Source of the DNA: Chryseobacterium shigense
Lineage (GTDB): Bacteria; Bacteroidota; Bacteroidia; Flavobacteriales; Weeksellaceae
Assembly: GCF_900156575.1 (NCBI RefSeq)
Contig: NZ_FTNY01000004.1
Span: forward strand, 496,001-560,000
DNA: 64,000 nucleotides
Direction: 5' to 3'
This document shows positions 17,617-27,104 of the stretch, in pieces. Positions within the stretch are counted from its first letter, which is position 1; each line of letters opens with the position of its first letter. Position numbers and translations under genes: made by a program. Under the pieces are notes generated by a model. The model was not told the DNA's origin. It did not search any database and saw only the letters and a program-made list of their open reading frames with translations.

Positions 17617-18320
17617 AAAGGATCTTAAAAAAACTTCTTCCCGATTCATTAAAACTGCACATCAGATTGTGGCAGCGGTATTTTAGCGAGCTGCAATCCC
17701 GTTATCGTTACCCAAAAGAATATGATTCAAAAAGAATCGGTGAGCACATTCTTGAAGTGAAGCAAGTCATAAAAAAGGGAGAATTCACTGAAAATAAAAT
17801 CCACAACTTAAAAATAGTTGGTGAGAAAATTCATCATCTGATCTTACAACCCGGTGAAGTTTTTTCTTTCTGGAAATTAATTGGTCAACCCACTTCCAAG
17901 AACAATTTCAGAGAAGGCCGGAATCTGATTAAAAATCATCTATCCAGTGGAGCCGGAGGTGGAATCTGCCAGTTTTCATCCATTCTGTATTATGCTGCTC
18001 TACAGGCAGGACTTAAGATTATTGAAAGATATCCTCATTCTATAGATATTTATCAAGAACATGAGCGTTTTACACCATTAGGCTCAGACTGTACAGTCGT
18101 GTATGGCTATAAAGATCTGCAGATTCAAAATTGCTTTTCTCATCCTGTGCAGTTCAAAAGTTTCGTGAGTGACAATGAACTTTGCCTTCATCTGGTTTCT
18201 GCGGAAAAGATCTTTTTAAATCGTATTGATTTTAAATATACCAATGCTGAAAAAGGAGTCTGGGTGGAGACCTTTGCAGAAGGCAGGTTATTGTGTAAAA
18301 ATTTTTATATTCGTTTATGA
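17613..18320 (+). CDS. VanW family protein
   Basis: The 235-residue protein matches the VanW domain named after an accessory gene of vanB glycopeptide resistance clusters; its biochemical role is not established. The domain core is visible: PGEVFSFWKLIGQPTSKNNF near residue 88, then GAGGGICQFSSILYYAALQAGL, then ERYPHSIDIY, with the conserved Cys and His. I start it at 17613 (MKRILKKLLPD), where ATGA overlaps the methyltransferase stop. A longer frame to 17460 would lie inside the methyltransferase gene. No vancomycin resistance genes accompany it, so there is no reason to infer resistance. Confidence 0.85.
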   Translation: MKRILKKLLPDSLKLHIRLWQRYFSELQSRYRYPKEYDSKRIGEHILEVKQVIKKGEFTENKIHNLKIVGEKIHHLILQPGEVFSFWKLIGQPTSKNNFREGRNLIKNHLSSGAGGGICQFSSILYYAALQAGLKIIERYPHSIDIYQEHERFTPLGSDCTVVYGYKDLQIQNCFSHPVQFKSFVSDNELCLHLVSAEKIFLNRIDFKYTNAEKGVWVETFAEGRLLCKNFYIRL

Positions 18321-18913
18321 ATTATTTAGCCCATTCTTTTCTTACTTTTTCGGACGGACAGATCGTAGGACAGTTTCTTGAAGATTTCATCCGTAACAGA
18401 GATCGCTATTCTTTTCCGAAAGACATTCAGGATGGAATCACGATGCACAGGGCTGTGGATACATTCACAGATTCTCATCCGGCTATTCATGAGGCCAAAA
18501 AAGTATTCTCTCCTCTTGTCAGATTATATGCCGGTGCTTTTGTAGACGTTGCTATGGATTATTTTGTGGCAACTGATTTTAGTCTGCATTCTTTAGCTGA
18601 ATGGAAAGCCCATTCGCTCAGGGTTTACAGAGTACTGAACGAAAATGAAGAATGGCTTCCTGAACATTTCAAAAAAATGCTGGTAAAAATGGAGGAAGAC
18701 GATTGGTTGTACAATTACCGCGAAGACTGGGGAATCAAATTCAGCATGCGCAATGTTCTCAATAAAGCCAAATACCTGGAACCCGACATCCCTGTTTTTG
18801 AAGCATTTATGAAGAACAAACCTTTTCTTCAGGAGTGTTATAACGATTTTTTTCCTGATCTGATGGCTCATGCCAAGAGTATCAATGCAGAAATTCAACT
18901 GGACAACAAATAA
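18317..18913 (+). CDS. acpH: Acyl carrier protein phosphodiesterase
   Basis: AcpH removes the 4'-phosphopantetheine group from holo-ACP and thereby regulates fatty acid synthesis. The 198-residue protein starts MNYLAHSFL and has GQFLEDFIRNRD, DIQDGITMHRAVDTFTDSHP and an FVDVAMDYFV block. These are the HD-like metal-binding and family positions seen in E. coli AcpH. Length is normal. It overlaps the VanW gene by 4 bases and is the last gene of the methyltransferase-VanW-AcpH run. Confidence 0.88.
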   Translation: MNYLAHSFLTFSDGQIVGQFLEDFIRNRDRYSFPKDIQDGITMHRAVDTFTDSHPAIHEAKKVFSPLVRLYAGAFVDVAMDYFVATDFSLHSLAEWKAHSLRVYRVLNENEEWLPEHFKKMLVKMEEDDWLYNYREDWGIKFSMRNVLNKAKYLEPDIPVFEAFMKNKPFLQECYNDFFPDLMAHAKSINAEIQLDNK

Positions 18914-18945
18914 AAAAACACCTACAGGGAACGTAAGTGCTTTTT
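18913..18945 (+). terminator. Imperfect hairpin after acpH
   Basis: A stem with two mismatches (18913-18925 with 18933-18945), an A-run in the left arm and a T-run in the right arm lies at the acpH stop. It probably ends the operon. Confidence 0.5.
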
Positions 18946-19541
18946 AACAATTTGTGTTGTTAGAATCCGCTGTGTTTGATATAATAAAACGGGAATGTTA
19001 CCGTAAAGGCTTATTTAAAACCATTGGGTCATCCCATTCTAAATCTTTTTATTTCTGCTTTTAAAGAGCTGATCTTTTATATTGCTGTTTATAACTTTTT
19101 TAACTGGTTGTCAGTATATTTTAAAAATCAATGTACTAATCCCTACTTAATCGTAAAGAAGATCATCAATTAAAAAAACGTTCTTCATCTCAATCGTTTT
19201 TATCTTTTTCATGATAGTGTCTGATCTCTATTTAATTTTATTTATCAATCTTAAATTTCATGAAAAATTTTCTTTAACAAATCATTAATCAAAAATTAAT
19301 TACTCAAAATTGCACTTACACAAATATAATTTTTTTTAAACAAAAAACAAATATTATAATGTTAATTAATTAAATATAATTTATTCTTGAATTATTATCA
19401 ATAAAAAAGACATTAAACAAAGAATTACTCATTAAAAATAATTTTAAAACAAATACAATTCAAAATTATTAATCAATATTCGGTGATTTAATATTCATTC
19501 TAAAGTGGAATTGTAATTTAAAAAAAATCAACAAAAAAAGA
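18946..19541. other. Long AT-rich noncoding stretch
   Basis: About 600 bases without a gene lie between acpH and the convergent DUF6702 gene. The right half (from about 19250) is extremely AT-rich, with poly-A and poly-T runs and many ATTAAT-type words. I see no hairpin of note, no tRNA-like fold and no coding signal. It may be a decayed region. Confidence 0.45.
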
Positions 19542-20057
19542 CTAAAACTGGCGGTAGAGATAACGGTTAGGATAAGTAAGTTTTTCGCTTTGTCTTTGTC
19601 CGTTCACAATCAGATGAACAATATTGATCTGATCATCAAAAAGGTTATACAGAAAACTTACTGCAGTCTCTATTTTTTTGGGGGAAGAAACCGTTTCTGA
19701 TTCCAGAAAAATATTCACGGATTCGCTGTCTTCTTCATAACCTACATAATTTACTTTCAAAAATCTGCCTTCAGCCTTTAGCTTAAAATATTCTGCACAG
19801 TATTTTTCCAAAGCCTCATTCAGCTTAGCTTTATACTTTTCATCATTAAAATGAAAGGAGCTTCCGTATTTTTTACCTAATCCGTTTTCCAGATCATCCA
19901 GAAAGAACCTTCCGGTAATTTCAAAAGATTTGGATTTGGCATTATAGTTAATTTCTACAGAACCTACATGATAAGGATGAACATAGTCGGTTTTTGCAAA
20001 ACTCTGAAAAAAGGAAGCTATCGTAAAAAGAAAGGCGAAAAGAAATGTACCCTGCAT
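19542..20057 (-). CDS. DUF6702 family exported protein
   Basis: The 171-residue protein starts MQGTFLFAFLFTIASFF with a signal peptide of about 20 residues. The mature part begins KTDYVHPYHVGSVEINYN. That HPYHVG-VEINYN opening and a later ITGRFFLDDLE are typical of DUF6702 proteins in Bacteroidota, often found beside M1 peptidases and HupE-like genes, as here (23.6-26.6 kb). The function is unknown. An in-frame ATG at 20102 lies in the loop of the upstream terminator hairpin, before the TATATTTG promoter box, so I start at 20057. Confidence 0.82.
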   Translation of the reverse strand: MQGTFLFAFLFTIASFFQSFAKTDYVHPYHVGSVEINYNAKSKSFEITGRFFLDDLENGLGKKYGSSFHFNDEKYKAKLNEALEKYCAEYFKLKAEGRFLKVNYVGYEEDSESVNIFLESETVSSPKKIETAVSFLYNLFDDQINIVHLIVNGQRQSEKLTYPNRYLYRQF

Positions 20058-20073
20058 TGAATTTATTTTTAAA

Positions 20074-20102
20074 CAAATATAAAAAAAGCAGCAGTTATGC
20101 AA
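20074..20102 (-). promoter_or_regulatory. Promoter of the DUF6702 gene
   Basis: The minus strand reads TTG (20102-20100), 18 bases, then TATATTTG (20081-20074), in line with the Bacteroidota -33/-7 pattern. It overlaps the terminator hairpin of the subtilase gene, and the 5' leader would be about 10 bases. Confidence 0.5.
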
Positions 20103-20114
20103 CTGCTGCTTTTT
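20083..20114 (-). terminator. Hairpin terminator of the subtilase gene
   Basis: A perfect 14-bp stem (20083-20096 with 20101-20114) closes an ATGC loop, with A and T runs at the ends. It lies 30 bases past the subtilase stop codon. Confidence 0.85.
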
Positions 20115-20144
20115 AAGGCTTTTATTGACAAGTTTTAACAGTGA

Positions 20145-23100
20145 TTATTCTTTCACTACTTTCTTGGTAACTTTGGTATTATCATTCAATACAACGGTAA
20201 ATACATATACCCCTTTTACCAATTCTGAAACATTAATTCTATTGGCAGAAGTATCAATACTTGCTGTTTTAATCAATTTTCCTGAGGCATCATAGATTGT
20301 TACTGATGCTTTGGTATATTTTCCTAAAATGACATTAACGTAATCTTTTGCCGGATTTGGCGTAATCGTAACCTCTGCATTTATTTTAACCTCTGCCGCT
20401 CCTAGTACGCTGGAGCTGGCTTTAGCAAAGTATCCTCCAAAACCTGTAGTCTGGAAACTCACTTCCCAATACTGATAGGTTTCATTCCAGACAATATCAC
20501 TTACATTAGGATTGATAATGGTAGCTGAACTTCCGAAAGACGCTGTGGTACCGGTATTGCTAGCGCTGGTTCCTGCATATTTTTCAATCACAAGATTGGA
20601 TTTGTTTGCATTATCAGTGGCAGACATAGGCAACTTCACGCTGCTGGTAAGGTTGTACGCATCAAAATCTGCCTGCTTGAAATATAAAGTAACTTTCCCT
20701 GTAGCAGTAGCAGCAGCGGTTGCAGGATTGATCTCATATCTCCTTGAAACATAATTGGACTGCGCATTATCAACCCATACTTTTGAAGTGATATCCCCCG
20801 AAACGGTACTCGCTGTTTCTTTTTCCACTCTGGCAATCAACTGGCAGGTATTGGTAAAATAGTTATATCCTCCGGATACTGTCGCTGTTTTATTCAGATT
20901 TGAGGTCGCCAGGTTTTTCACTTCAGCGATGTTTTCATATACCGTTGCTCTCATTTTAAGATCAAAAGTTCTCGCCGTCCAGGTGGTTCCATTGGTTGAA
21001 GTTTTACTGCGCCCGCTGGCTGAAACGGATTCGTTCTTCATAGAAATTCTTCCACTCAGTCCGTTAATTACAATATAAAAGTCCTTTCCTGTCACCATCT
21101 GCACATTTAATCCTGACAAATCCACATAGTTCCACGTAAACCTCTGAATATCGTTCACCCATGAAGAAACTGTTTTGGCAGCAATGATATCACCCGGATC
21201 TCCATTGGCATTTACTTTTCTTATTTGAATATCCACAGCCATATCACTTGGAATAGCGGATGTTCCTGTTGAGAAAGAAAAACCTCCTAGTTTCCCTGTA
21301 AGTGTCGGTGTATATCGAACGGCCAACGCCGCATTATCAAAATAATTGTTATTTTCTGCGTTTACCAGAATATAAGGTTCATCATAAGTGACTGTTTCAA
21401 AATTGGATTTTACACATCCCAGTTCATCCGTTACAGCCTTATAAATATCCAATTTTCCGTATCCCCATCGTGTATTCGGGATATTTCCTGTAGCTCCGTC
21501 TTTTCTTGCATTGGCGGTAAGCCGGCTCTTCACCTGTGCTGCTGTCAATGTAGGATTAGCCTGAAGCAGCAATCCTACCGCTCCTGCCACTCCCGGCGAA
21601 GACATACTGGTTCCCTGATTTTTCACATATAAAGAGGTCCCGTTGATAATATCCGTTGCTCCAGGAGCTGAATCTCCTGATCTGGAGGAAATAACATTCT
21701 GACCTGAAGCAGTAATGTCCGGTTTTTGAAAACCATCTACCCTAGGTCCCTGTCCACTGAATGAGGAAATAGATTCTTGTGGAGTGGGTGTTAAATATCC
21801 GCCTGCAGCAGTATACCAGCTTCCTCTTCCCATATATGAGGCTACAGTAATAGCGTTAGAAGCATTACCGGGAGTTCCCACAACATATTCATTATCTCCA
21901 TTTTGAAGGGCAGCAGTAATGCCTGTTCCCGTGCTATATAACCACCCGTGAGTGGTGATCGCCTGAGTTCCGTTATTCGTGATTTCTAAAGTATAGGTTC
22001 CGGCGCAGTTCACTGTAGAACCTGCATTTCTACTGATGACCAACTGTACATAACGTTTGTTATTGTCTGTACCCCAGTAATTGTACATCGATGCCGTAAA
22101 ACCTCCGCCCAATATGCTATGTGCCGTATTGGTACTTACGTTTTGGGTATATTGCTGCCCATCGGGTGTTGTCAGTTTTGCAGTAACAGCAGTATCATTA
22201 TTGGCATACATCAGAAATGCAAATACCGAAGACGCAGAAGTATTACTTCCTACAGTAAAGGTATAAGACTGTGCAGCGCTAGGTTCTATATCAACTTTCC
22301 GGTGAAGGTTGGCTCCATAATCATTTCCTGCAGAAATCACCACTACCCTTCCGGGGGCTGCCGTTGTAAAACTGTTAACAGCTACTTCATGAGAAGAGGT
22401 GCCGTCGTGGGCGCTTCCCTGCCCTCCGATACTCATATTAACAACGATGGGTTTATTTAATGCGGTAGCTACATTCTGAAAGTAGGTCAGCGCGTTGATT
22501 GTATTGGTAGTAGGAAAAGAACCATTTCCTCCTTTCACAAAAACGATATCTGCTTCGGAAGAAAAACCTTTATGTCTTTTATCTGCAAAACCAGCCCCAT
22601 TTCCTGCAGCTGTTCCGGATACGTGGGTTCCATGACCGTTGATGTCATTTTCGCGGACAAAACCTGCAGGGCTTCCATCTAATTCATCTTCAATCTGAGC
22701 TCTTGTATATTCTACTCCCGTTGCAAATCCTGCTGGTGGTATTTCACCTGCCTGAGCAGTTAATGTCTGATCCCAGATGGAAACAATTCGGCTTTTCGTC
22801 TGGTCGGCTGCTTTTCTGAAATCGGGATGTTTCCAATCTATTCCTGTATCATAAACTCCCACTAAAATTCCGGTCCCGTTATAGGCCGTATTATTAAAAA
22901 CTCCATCCTGCAAGAGGCTTGCTCCGGATTGAGCTCTGCTCACATCATTATGAAGCTCGTCAAAAGCGGGTGCCATTACTGAAGTCACATAAGGAAGTTT
23001 CATCAGCTTTTCAATATCTTCAATGGTCACCAGTGCGGTTGCAAAATTAGGGAGCTGGCTTTGAACCAAAAATCCGTCAGCTTTCAGTTTTTCCGGTGTT

Positions 23101-23384
23101 TTTGTATAGATAATGCACGAATACATGGTTTGAGCCCCTTTAGAAGTCACTACAAGATGCTTGTCCAATTTCATGTCATCGCGGTCAAGATCTTTTACCG
23201 CATTTCCTTTTGCCAGTATATCTTTATTTTTCAACAAAATATCAAATCTGGAATCCAGTTTCTGTACTTGTCCGTAAAAAGCATACGAATACAGTCCTAA
23301 AAAAGCAGCAGCAGCATTCCTGAGAAACTTCGCTCCTCCATTCGGAATGTTTACTTTTGCAAGAAATAGTTTTTTTAATTGCAT
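20145..23384 (-). CDS. Secreted S8 (subtilisin-like) serine peptidase with T9SS type A sorting domain
   Basis: This large exported protease has 1079 residues. The catalytic triad is present: Asp in VGVYDTGIDWKHPDF near residue 176, His in NGHGTHVSGTAAGNG near 255, and Ser in GTSMSSPGVAG near 595. An N-terminal inhibitor-like prodomain occupies about residues 50-140, and the catalytic domain has a large insert (about 370-500). After the protease come beta-sandwich segments. The final ~70 residues are a type IX secretion signal: ITPNPAKDYVNV, then SVTIYDASGKLIK, then VSELVKGVYVFTV, and a basic end. It should be exported by Sec, then moved across the outer membrane by T9SS. The N-terminus is unusual, with the hydrophobic stretch starting only near residue 20. 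Confidence 0.94.
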   Translation of the reverse strand: MQLKKLFLAKVNIPNGGAKFLRNAAAAFLGLYSYAFYGQVQKLDSRFDILLKNKDILAKGNAVKDLDRDDMKLDKHLVVTSKGAQTMYSCIIYTKTPEKLKADGFLVQSQLPNFATALVTIEDIEKLMKLPYVTSVMAPAFDELHNDVSRAQSGASLLQDGVFNNTAYNGTGILVGVYDTGIDWKHPDFRKAADQTKSRIVSIWDQTLTAQAGEIPPAGFATGVEYTRAQIEDELDGSPAGFVRENDINGHGTHVSGTAAGNGAGFADKRHKGFSSEADIVFVKGGNGSFPTTNTINALTYFQNVATALNKPIVVNMSIGGQGSAHDGTSSHEVAVNSFTTAAPGRVVVISAGNDYGANLHRKVDIEPSAAQSYTFTVGSNTSASSVFAFLMYANNDTAVTAKLTTPDGQQYTQNVSTNTAHSILGGGFTASMYNYWGTDNNKRYVQLVISRNAGSTVNCAGTYTLEITNNGTQAITTHGWLYSTGTGITAALQNGDNEYVVGTPGNASNAITVASYMGRGSWYTAAGGYLTPTPQESISSFSGQGPRVDGFQKPDITASGQNVISSRSGDSAPGATDIINGTSLYVKNQGTSMSSPGVAGAVGLLLQANPTLTAAQVKSRLTANARKDGATGNIPNTRWGYGKLDIYKAVTDELGCVKSNFETVTYDEPYILVNAENNNYFDNAALAVRYTPTLTGKLGGFSFSTGTSAIPSDMAVDIQIRKVNANGDPGDIIAAKTVSSWVNDIQRFTWNYVDLSGLNVQMVTGKDFYIVINGLSGRISMKNESVSASGRSKTSTNGTTWTARTFDLKMRATVYENIAEVKNLATSNLNKTATVSGGYNYFTNTCQLIARVEKETASTVSGDITSKVWVDNAQSNYVSRRYEINPATAAATATGKVTLYFKQADFDAYNLTSSVKLPMSATDNANKSNLVIEKYAGTSASNTGTTASFGSSATIINPNVSDIVWNETYQYWEVSFQTTGFGGYFAKASSSVLGAAEVKINAEVTITPNPAKDYVNVILGKYTKASVTIYDASGKLIKTASIDTSANRINVSELVKGVYVFTVVLNDNTKVTKKVVKE

Positions 23385-23599
23385 ATTTTAAGTTTTTTTT
23401 AACATTACAAGTATACAATTTTTATTTTATAAACAAATCCAACAAAACACCATTAACATTCACAATAAGATCGTGATAAAAATAAATAATTCACTCAAAT
23501 ATTAGCAAAAACTAAAAATAAATCACATTTATACTAACTAACAAATAAAAATTTAAACATAAAATTTAAAAAATAAAAAAATTATAAACCATACTAAAA

Positions 23600-24178
23600 A
23601 TGCAGGATTTTCTATTTTATTTAAACCTTGGATGGGAACATATTATTTCTCTTGACGCACTGGATCACCAGTTGTTTGTACTGGCTCTGATCGCGGTCTA
23701 TTCTTATACTGACTGGAAGAAAATTCTTATCCTTGTTACCGCATTCACTATCGGACATTCTATTACACTCGCATTAAGTATTCTTGATGTTTTCAGAGTT
23801 CCTTCTGCCTGGGTAGAATTCCTGATTCCGCTCACCATCGTTCTGACTTCTCTGGACAATATTCTCATGAAGAATAAAAAGCAGATTCTGATGCGGGCCA
23901 ATTATTATCTCGCCCTGATTTTCGGGCTTATTCACGGAATGGGCTTCGCGAATACAGCAAGAGTCATGATTGCCAAAAGCCAGGGTATTGCCATTCCTTT
24001 GTTAGGATTTAATATAGGGCTGGAACTTGGACAGATGGTCATCGTACTGGCTATTCTTATCCTTTTATTTATTTTGCTTAAAATTTTTAAGATGAATAAA
24101 AAAGACTGGGTTCTTTTTGTATCATCGGGAGTTTTTGCATTAGCTCTGAAAATGACATTGGAAAGACTTCCGTTTTAA
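23600..24178 (+). CDS. HupE/UreJ-like membrane protein
   Basis: The 192-residue protein has six or more membrane helices and the HupE/UreJ_2 family pattern. The landmarks are GWEHIISLDALDHQLFVLAL at the N-terminus, FTIGHSITLALS with its conserved GHS, and LIFGLIHGMGFAN with a HGMGFA block, plus a Glu/Gln in GLELGQMV. Related proteins are thought to move nickel or similar metals, but the Bacteroidota branch is uncharacterised. The M1 peptidase follows 67 bases downstream on the same strand; the pair and the DUF6702 gene often sit together. Confidence 0.85.
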   Translation: MQDFLFYLNLGWEHIISLDALDHQLFVLALIAVYSYTDWKKILILVTAFTIGHSITLALSILDVFRVPSAWVEFLIPLTIVLTSLDNILMKNKKQILMRANYYLALIFGLIHGMGFANTARVMIAKSQGIAIPLLGFNIGLELGQMVIVLAILILLFILLKIFKMNKKDWVLFVSSGVFALALKMTLERLPF

Positions 24179-24214
24179 CCTTGAAACATTTTCAATTTTT
24201 CAACTACTTATTAT

Positions 24215-24222
24215 TATCTTTG
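24215..24222 (+). promoter_or_regulatory. Candidate -7 box for the M1 peptidase gene
   Basis: TATCTTTG fits TAnnTTTG and lies 24 bases before the ATG at 24246. No clear TTG at -33 was found. Confidence 0.4.
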
Positions 24223-24245
24223 ATAATTATTAAATCTTTTCGGTA

Positions 24246-26636
24246 ATGAAATTAAAAGCAGTCCTATTTTCATTTTCTGTATTGGCCTATACAGGTTTCA
24301 CCGCACAAAATATCCAGAACAATCCTGGAAGTAACCACGGAAACAGATTCGAGCAGCTCGGGACTATCCTCCCGACTCCCAATATATACAGAACGGCTTC
24401 AGGGGCTCCAGGCCATGGATACTGGCAGAACAGAGCCGACTACGATATCACAGCCTACCTTGACGAAGACAAAAGAAATCTGAAAGGTTCGGAAACGATT
24501 ACCTATTATAACAATTCTCCGGACGACCTGGATTATATCTGGCTTCAACTGGATGAAAATGAACAGTCTACCGTAAAAAATGCAGGATTCCAATTTCCCT
24601 CTACTCTTCCGGCGGCTTCTAATGATCAGCAACTGAAGGTTACCGATCTTCCGGAAAAAGATAATGGCTATGGAGTTAATCTTGAAAAAGTAACAGATGC
24701 TTCAGGAAATCCGCTGAAATATACGGTGAACAAAACGATGATGCGCATCGATCTTCCGAAAGTTTTAAAGAAAGGAGAAAAACTGGTCTTCAAAGTAGAC
24801 TGGAACTATAATATCCCGAACAGGATAAAAATGGGCGGCCGTGGCGGTTACGAAAACTTCGCTGAAGATGGAAATGATCTTTACACGATGACGCAATGGT
24901 ATCCGAGAATGTGTGTATACAGTGATTTCCACGGATGGCAGAACCACCAGTTCACTGGACGCGGTGAGTTCGCCTTGGTTTTCGGGAATTTTAAGGTTTC
25001 TATGAATGTTCCGGCGGATCATATTATTGGAGGAACTGGGGAATGTAAAAACTATGATCAGGTTTTGACTTCTGATCAGATGTCCAGATACAGAAAAGCG
25101 GAAAGTGCTTCCGAACCGATTGAGATCGTAACATTAGAGGAAGCGAAAAAGGCAGAGAAAAACCATTCTAAACAGAGAAAAACATGGAATTTTGAAGCTA
25201 ATGAGGTCAGAGATTTTGCATGGACCTCATCGAGAAAATTTGTCTGGGATGGAATGCGTGTTACGATTCCTGAAAACAATAATAAAGTAATGGCAATGAG
25301 TTTCTATCCAAAAGAAGCTTATGGTCTGTACAGGAAATATTCAACAAAAGCAGTTGCTCATACCATCAAAACTTATTCTGAATTCACGATTCCTTATCCC
25401 TATCCTGTGGCACAGTCTGTAGAGGCGGCCAATGGAATGGAATATCCGATGATCTGTTTCAACTTCGGAAGAACGGAGAAAGACGGGACTTATTCTGAGG
25501 GAACCAAAAACGGAATGATCGGAGTCGTGATCCATGAAGTAGGACATAATTTCTTTCCCATGATCGTCAATTCTGATGAAAGACAATGGAGCTGGATGGA
25601 TGAGGGATTAAATACATTCACAGAGTATCTTACAGAAGAAAAATGGGATAATAAATTCCCATCAAAAAGAGGTCCGGCATGGACGATCACAGATTATATG
25701 AAGTTGCCGAAAGATCAGCTGGAGCCCATCATGAGTAATTCTGAAAACATTATTCAGTTTGGCCCGAATGCTTACTCAAAACCGGCTACAGGATTGAATA
25801 TTCTTCGTGAGACGATCATGGGGAGAGAGCTCTTCGATAAGGCCTTTAAAACGTATGCCAAAAGATGGGCATTCAAACATCCTGAACCTGCCGATTTCTT
25901 CCGGACAATGGAAGATGCGAGTGGTGAGGATCTGGACTGGTTCTGGAGAGGATGGTTCTACGGAACAGATCCGGTAGATATTGCGATCGATAAAGTAACG
26001 GTTGCTGTCCCGGATCTCAATACCCCTCCAAAAGAAGCCAAAGAAACAAAATATAAAGTGGAAAAACCACTTCAGAATACTTTTGAAGATATTTCAAAAA
26101 TCAGAAACAGAGAAGATAAGAGCATCACATTCTATGTAGATAAGGATAAAGATCTCCAGGATTTCTATTACCGATATGACAGGGGTCAGGAGAAACCGGA
26201 TGCTGAAAAAGAATATACTGTAAAAACAGAAGCAGGTATTCCATTGGATGCCAAGGATCAGGAGAAATTTAAAAATCTTACAGGTTACCAGATTGATTTT
26301 GTTAATAAAGGCGGACTGGTAATGCCGATCATCCTTGAATTCACATTTGAAGACGGAACTAAACTGTATGACAAGTCCTCTGCACAGATATGGAGACAGA
26401 ATGAACAAAAAGTTTCCAAGACGTATTATTTTGACAAAAAAATCAAGTCGATACAACTTGACCCGATGAGAGAAACCGCTGATATCGATACGTCCAACAA
26501 TGTATGGAACAGTACCGGTACAGATACGCAGGTCTCCAAATTCCAATTGTTTAAACAGAAACAGGGAGCAGGTCCTGTAAGAGGAGGAGCCAACGGAAAG
26601 GTCAATCCGATGCAGGCTGCCGGAAAAAAATCATAA
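24246..26636 (+). CDS. M1 family zinc metallopeptidase
   Basis: This exported aminopeptidase-like protein has 796 residues and a signal peptide of about 19 residues (MKLKAVLFSFSVLAYTGF). The N-terminal beta domain resembles aminopeptidase N. The exopeptidase motif GAMEN appears as ANGMEYPM near residue 395. The zinc site is VIHEVGHNFFPM near 423, followed by the distal Glu in WMDEGLNTFTEYL. The C-terminal part has a basic, disordered tail. It probably acts on peptides in the periplasm. It is the second gene after the HupE-like gene. Confidence 0.92.
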   Translation: MKLKAVLFSFSVLAYTGFTAQNIQNNPGSNHGNRFEQLGTILPTPNIYRTASGAPGHGYWQNRADYDITAYLDEDKRNLKGSETITYYNNSPDDLDYIWLQLDENEQSTVKNAGFQFPSTLPAASNDQQLKVTDLPEKDNGYGVNLEKVTDASGNPLKYTVNKTMMRIDLPKVLKKGEKLVFKVDWNYNIPNRIKMGGRGGYENFAEDGNDLYTMTQWYPRMCVYSDFHGWQNHQFTGRGEFALVFGNFKVSMNVPADHIIGGTGECKNYDQVLTSDQMSRYRKAESASEPIEIVTLEEAKKAEKNHSKQRKTWNFEANEVRDFAWTSSRKFVWDGMRVTIPENNNKVMAMSFYPKEAYGLYRKYSTKAVAHTIKTYSEFTIPYPYPVAQSVEAANGMEYPMICFNFGRTEKDGTYSEGTKNGMIGVVIHEVGHNFFPMIVNSDERQWSWMDEGLNTFTEYLTEEKWDNKFPSKRGPAWTITDYMKLPKDQLEPIMSNSENIIQFGPNAYSKPATGLNILRETIMGRELFDKAFKTYAKRWAFKHPEPADFFRTMEDASGEDLDWFWRGWFYGTDPVDIAIDKVTVAVPDLNTPPKEAKETKYKVEKPLQNTFEDISKIRNREDKSITFYVDKDKDLQDFYYRYDRGQEKPDAEKEYTVKTEAGIPLDAKDQEKFKNLTGYQIDFVNKGGLVMPIILEFTFEDGTKLYDKSSAQIWRQNEQKVSKTYYFDKKIKSIQLDPMRETADIDTSNNVWNSTGTDTQVSKFQLFKQKQGAGPVRGGANGKVNPMQAAGKKS

Positions 26637-26642
26637 AACGGG

Positions 26643-26676
26643 AAAAGGTTGTTTCATATTTGAGACAACCTTTTTT
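26643..26676 (+). terminator. Hairpin terminator of the M1 peptidase gene
   Basis: AAAAGGTTGT (26643-26652) pairs with ACAACCTTTT (26665-26674), followed by further T residues. Confidence 0.75.
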
Positions 26677-26792
26677 CTTATAACACAATATTTAATGATT
26701 TGGGTAAAGACTTCTCCTATTAAATTTTAAATATTAAAATCAAAAAAAATATGTGATCCGTATGATCTACGGGAGATTTCCAAACGTAGATT

Positions 26793-27089
26793 TTAATTTA
26801 AATAAGCCTTTAAAGAATTTTTATACGTTCTCCCAAGCGGAAGCTTCTCTCCATCTTTAAGATACACATGAGCCGCATCATAGGAACTGATGTGGGAAGA
26901 CAAAACAATATATGATTTGTGAATTCTTATAAATCCCAGATTCTGAAATTTTTCTTCAAAATTGGACATCCGTTCAAGAATCATATATTTTTTAAGAGGA
27001 GTCACCAAGATAATATACTCCCCGAATCCCTGCACCCAACGTACCTCATCCAGAAGAACTTTATGCATCACGTAATTGGATTTAAACAT
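26793..27089 (-). CDS. LytTR DNA-binding domain protein, probably truncated response regulator
   Basis: The 98 residues from the ATG at 27089 are a LytTR DNA-binding domain: VRWVQGFGEYIILVT near residue 16, LGFIRIHKSYIV near 51-62 and LPLGRTYKNSLKAYL at the end. A normal LytR/AlgR-type regulator has a receiver domain before this. Here the open frame continues upstream of the ATG with a linker-like stretch (HQKKEDFI) for about 20 codons. It then becomes antisense to a broken symporter gene. I infer that the receiver domain was lost by a rearrangement near 27110-27126. Whether the remaining domain is expressed is unclear. Confidence 0.6.
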   Translation of the reverse strand: MFKSNYVMHKVLLDEVRWVQGFGEYIILVTPLKKYMILERMSNFEEKFQNLGFIRIHKSYIVLSSHISSYDAAHVYLKDGEKLPLGRTYKNSLKAYLN

Positions 27090-27104
27090 GATAAAGTCTT
27101 CTTT

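Noticed and set aside
17613..18320. Vancomycin resistance from the VanW-like gene
   Set aside because: VanW is an accessory protein of unproven role; no vanH/A/B/X-type genes are present, so resistance cannot be inferred.
20058..20102. Upstream start for the DUF6702 protein
   Set aside because: The ATG is in a terminator hairpin and before the TATATTTG box; the signal peptide starts at 20057.
26919..27104. Longer symporter frame
   Set aside because: This part is the antisense of the LytTR gene and has no transporter features.
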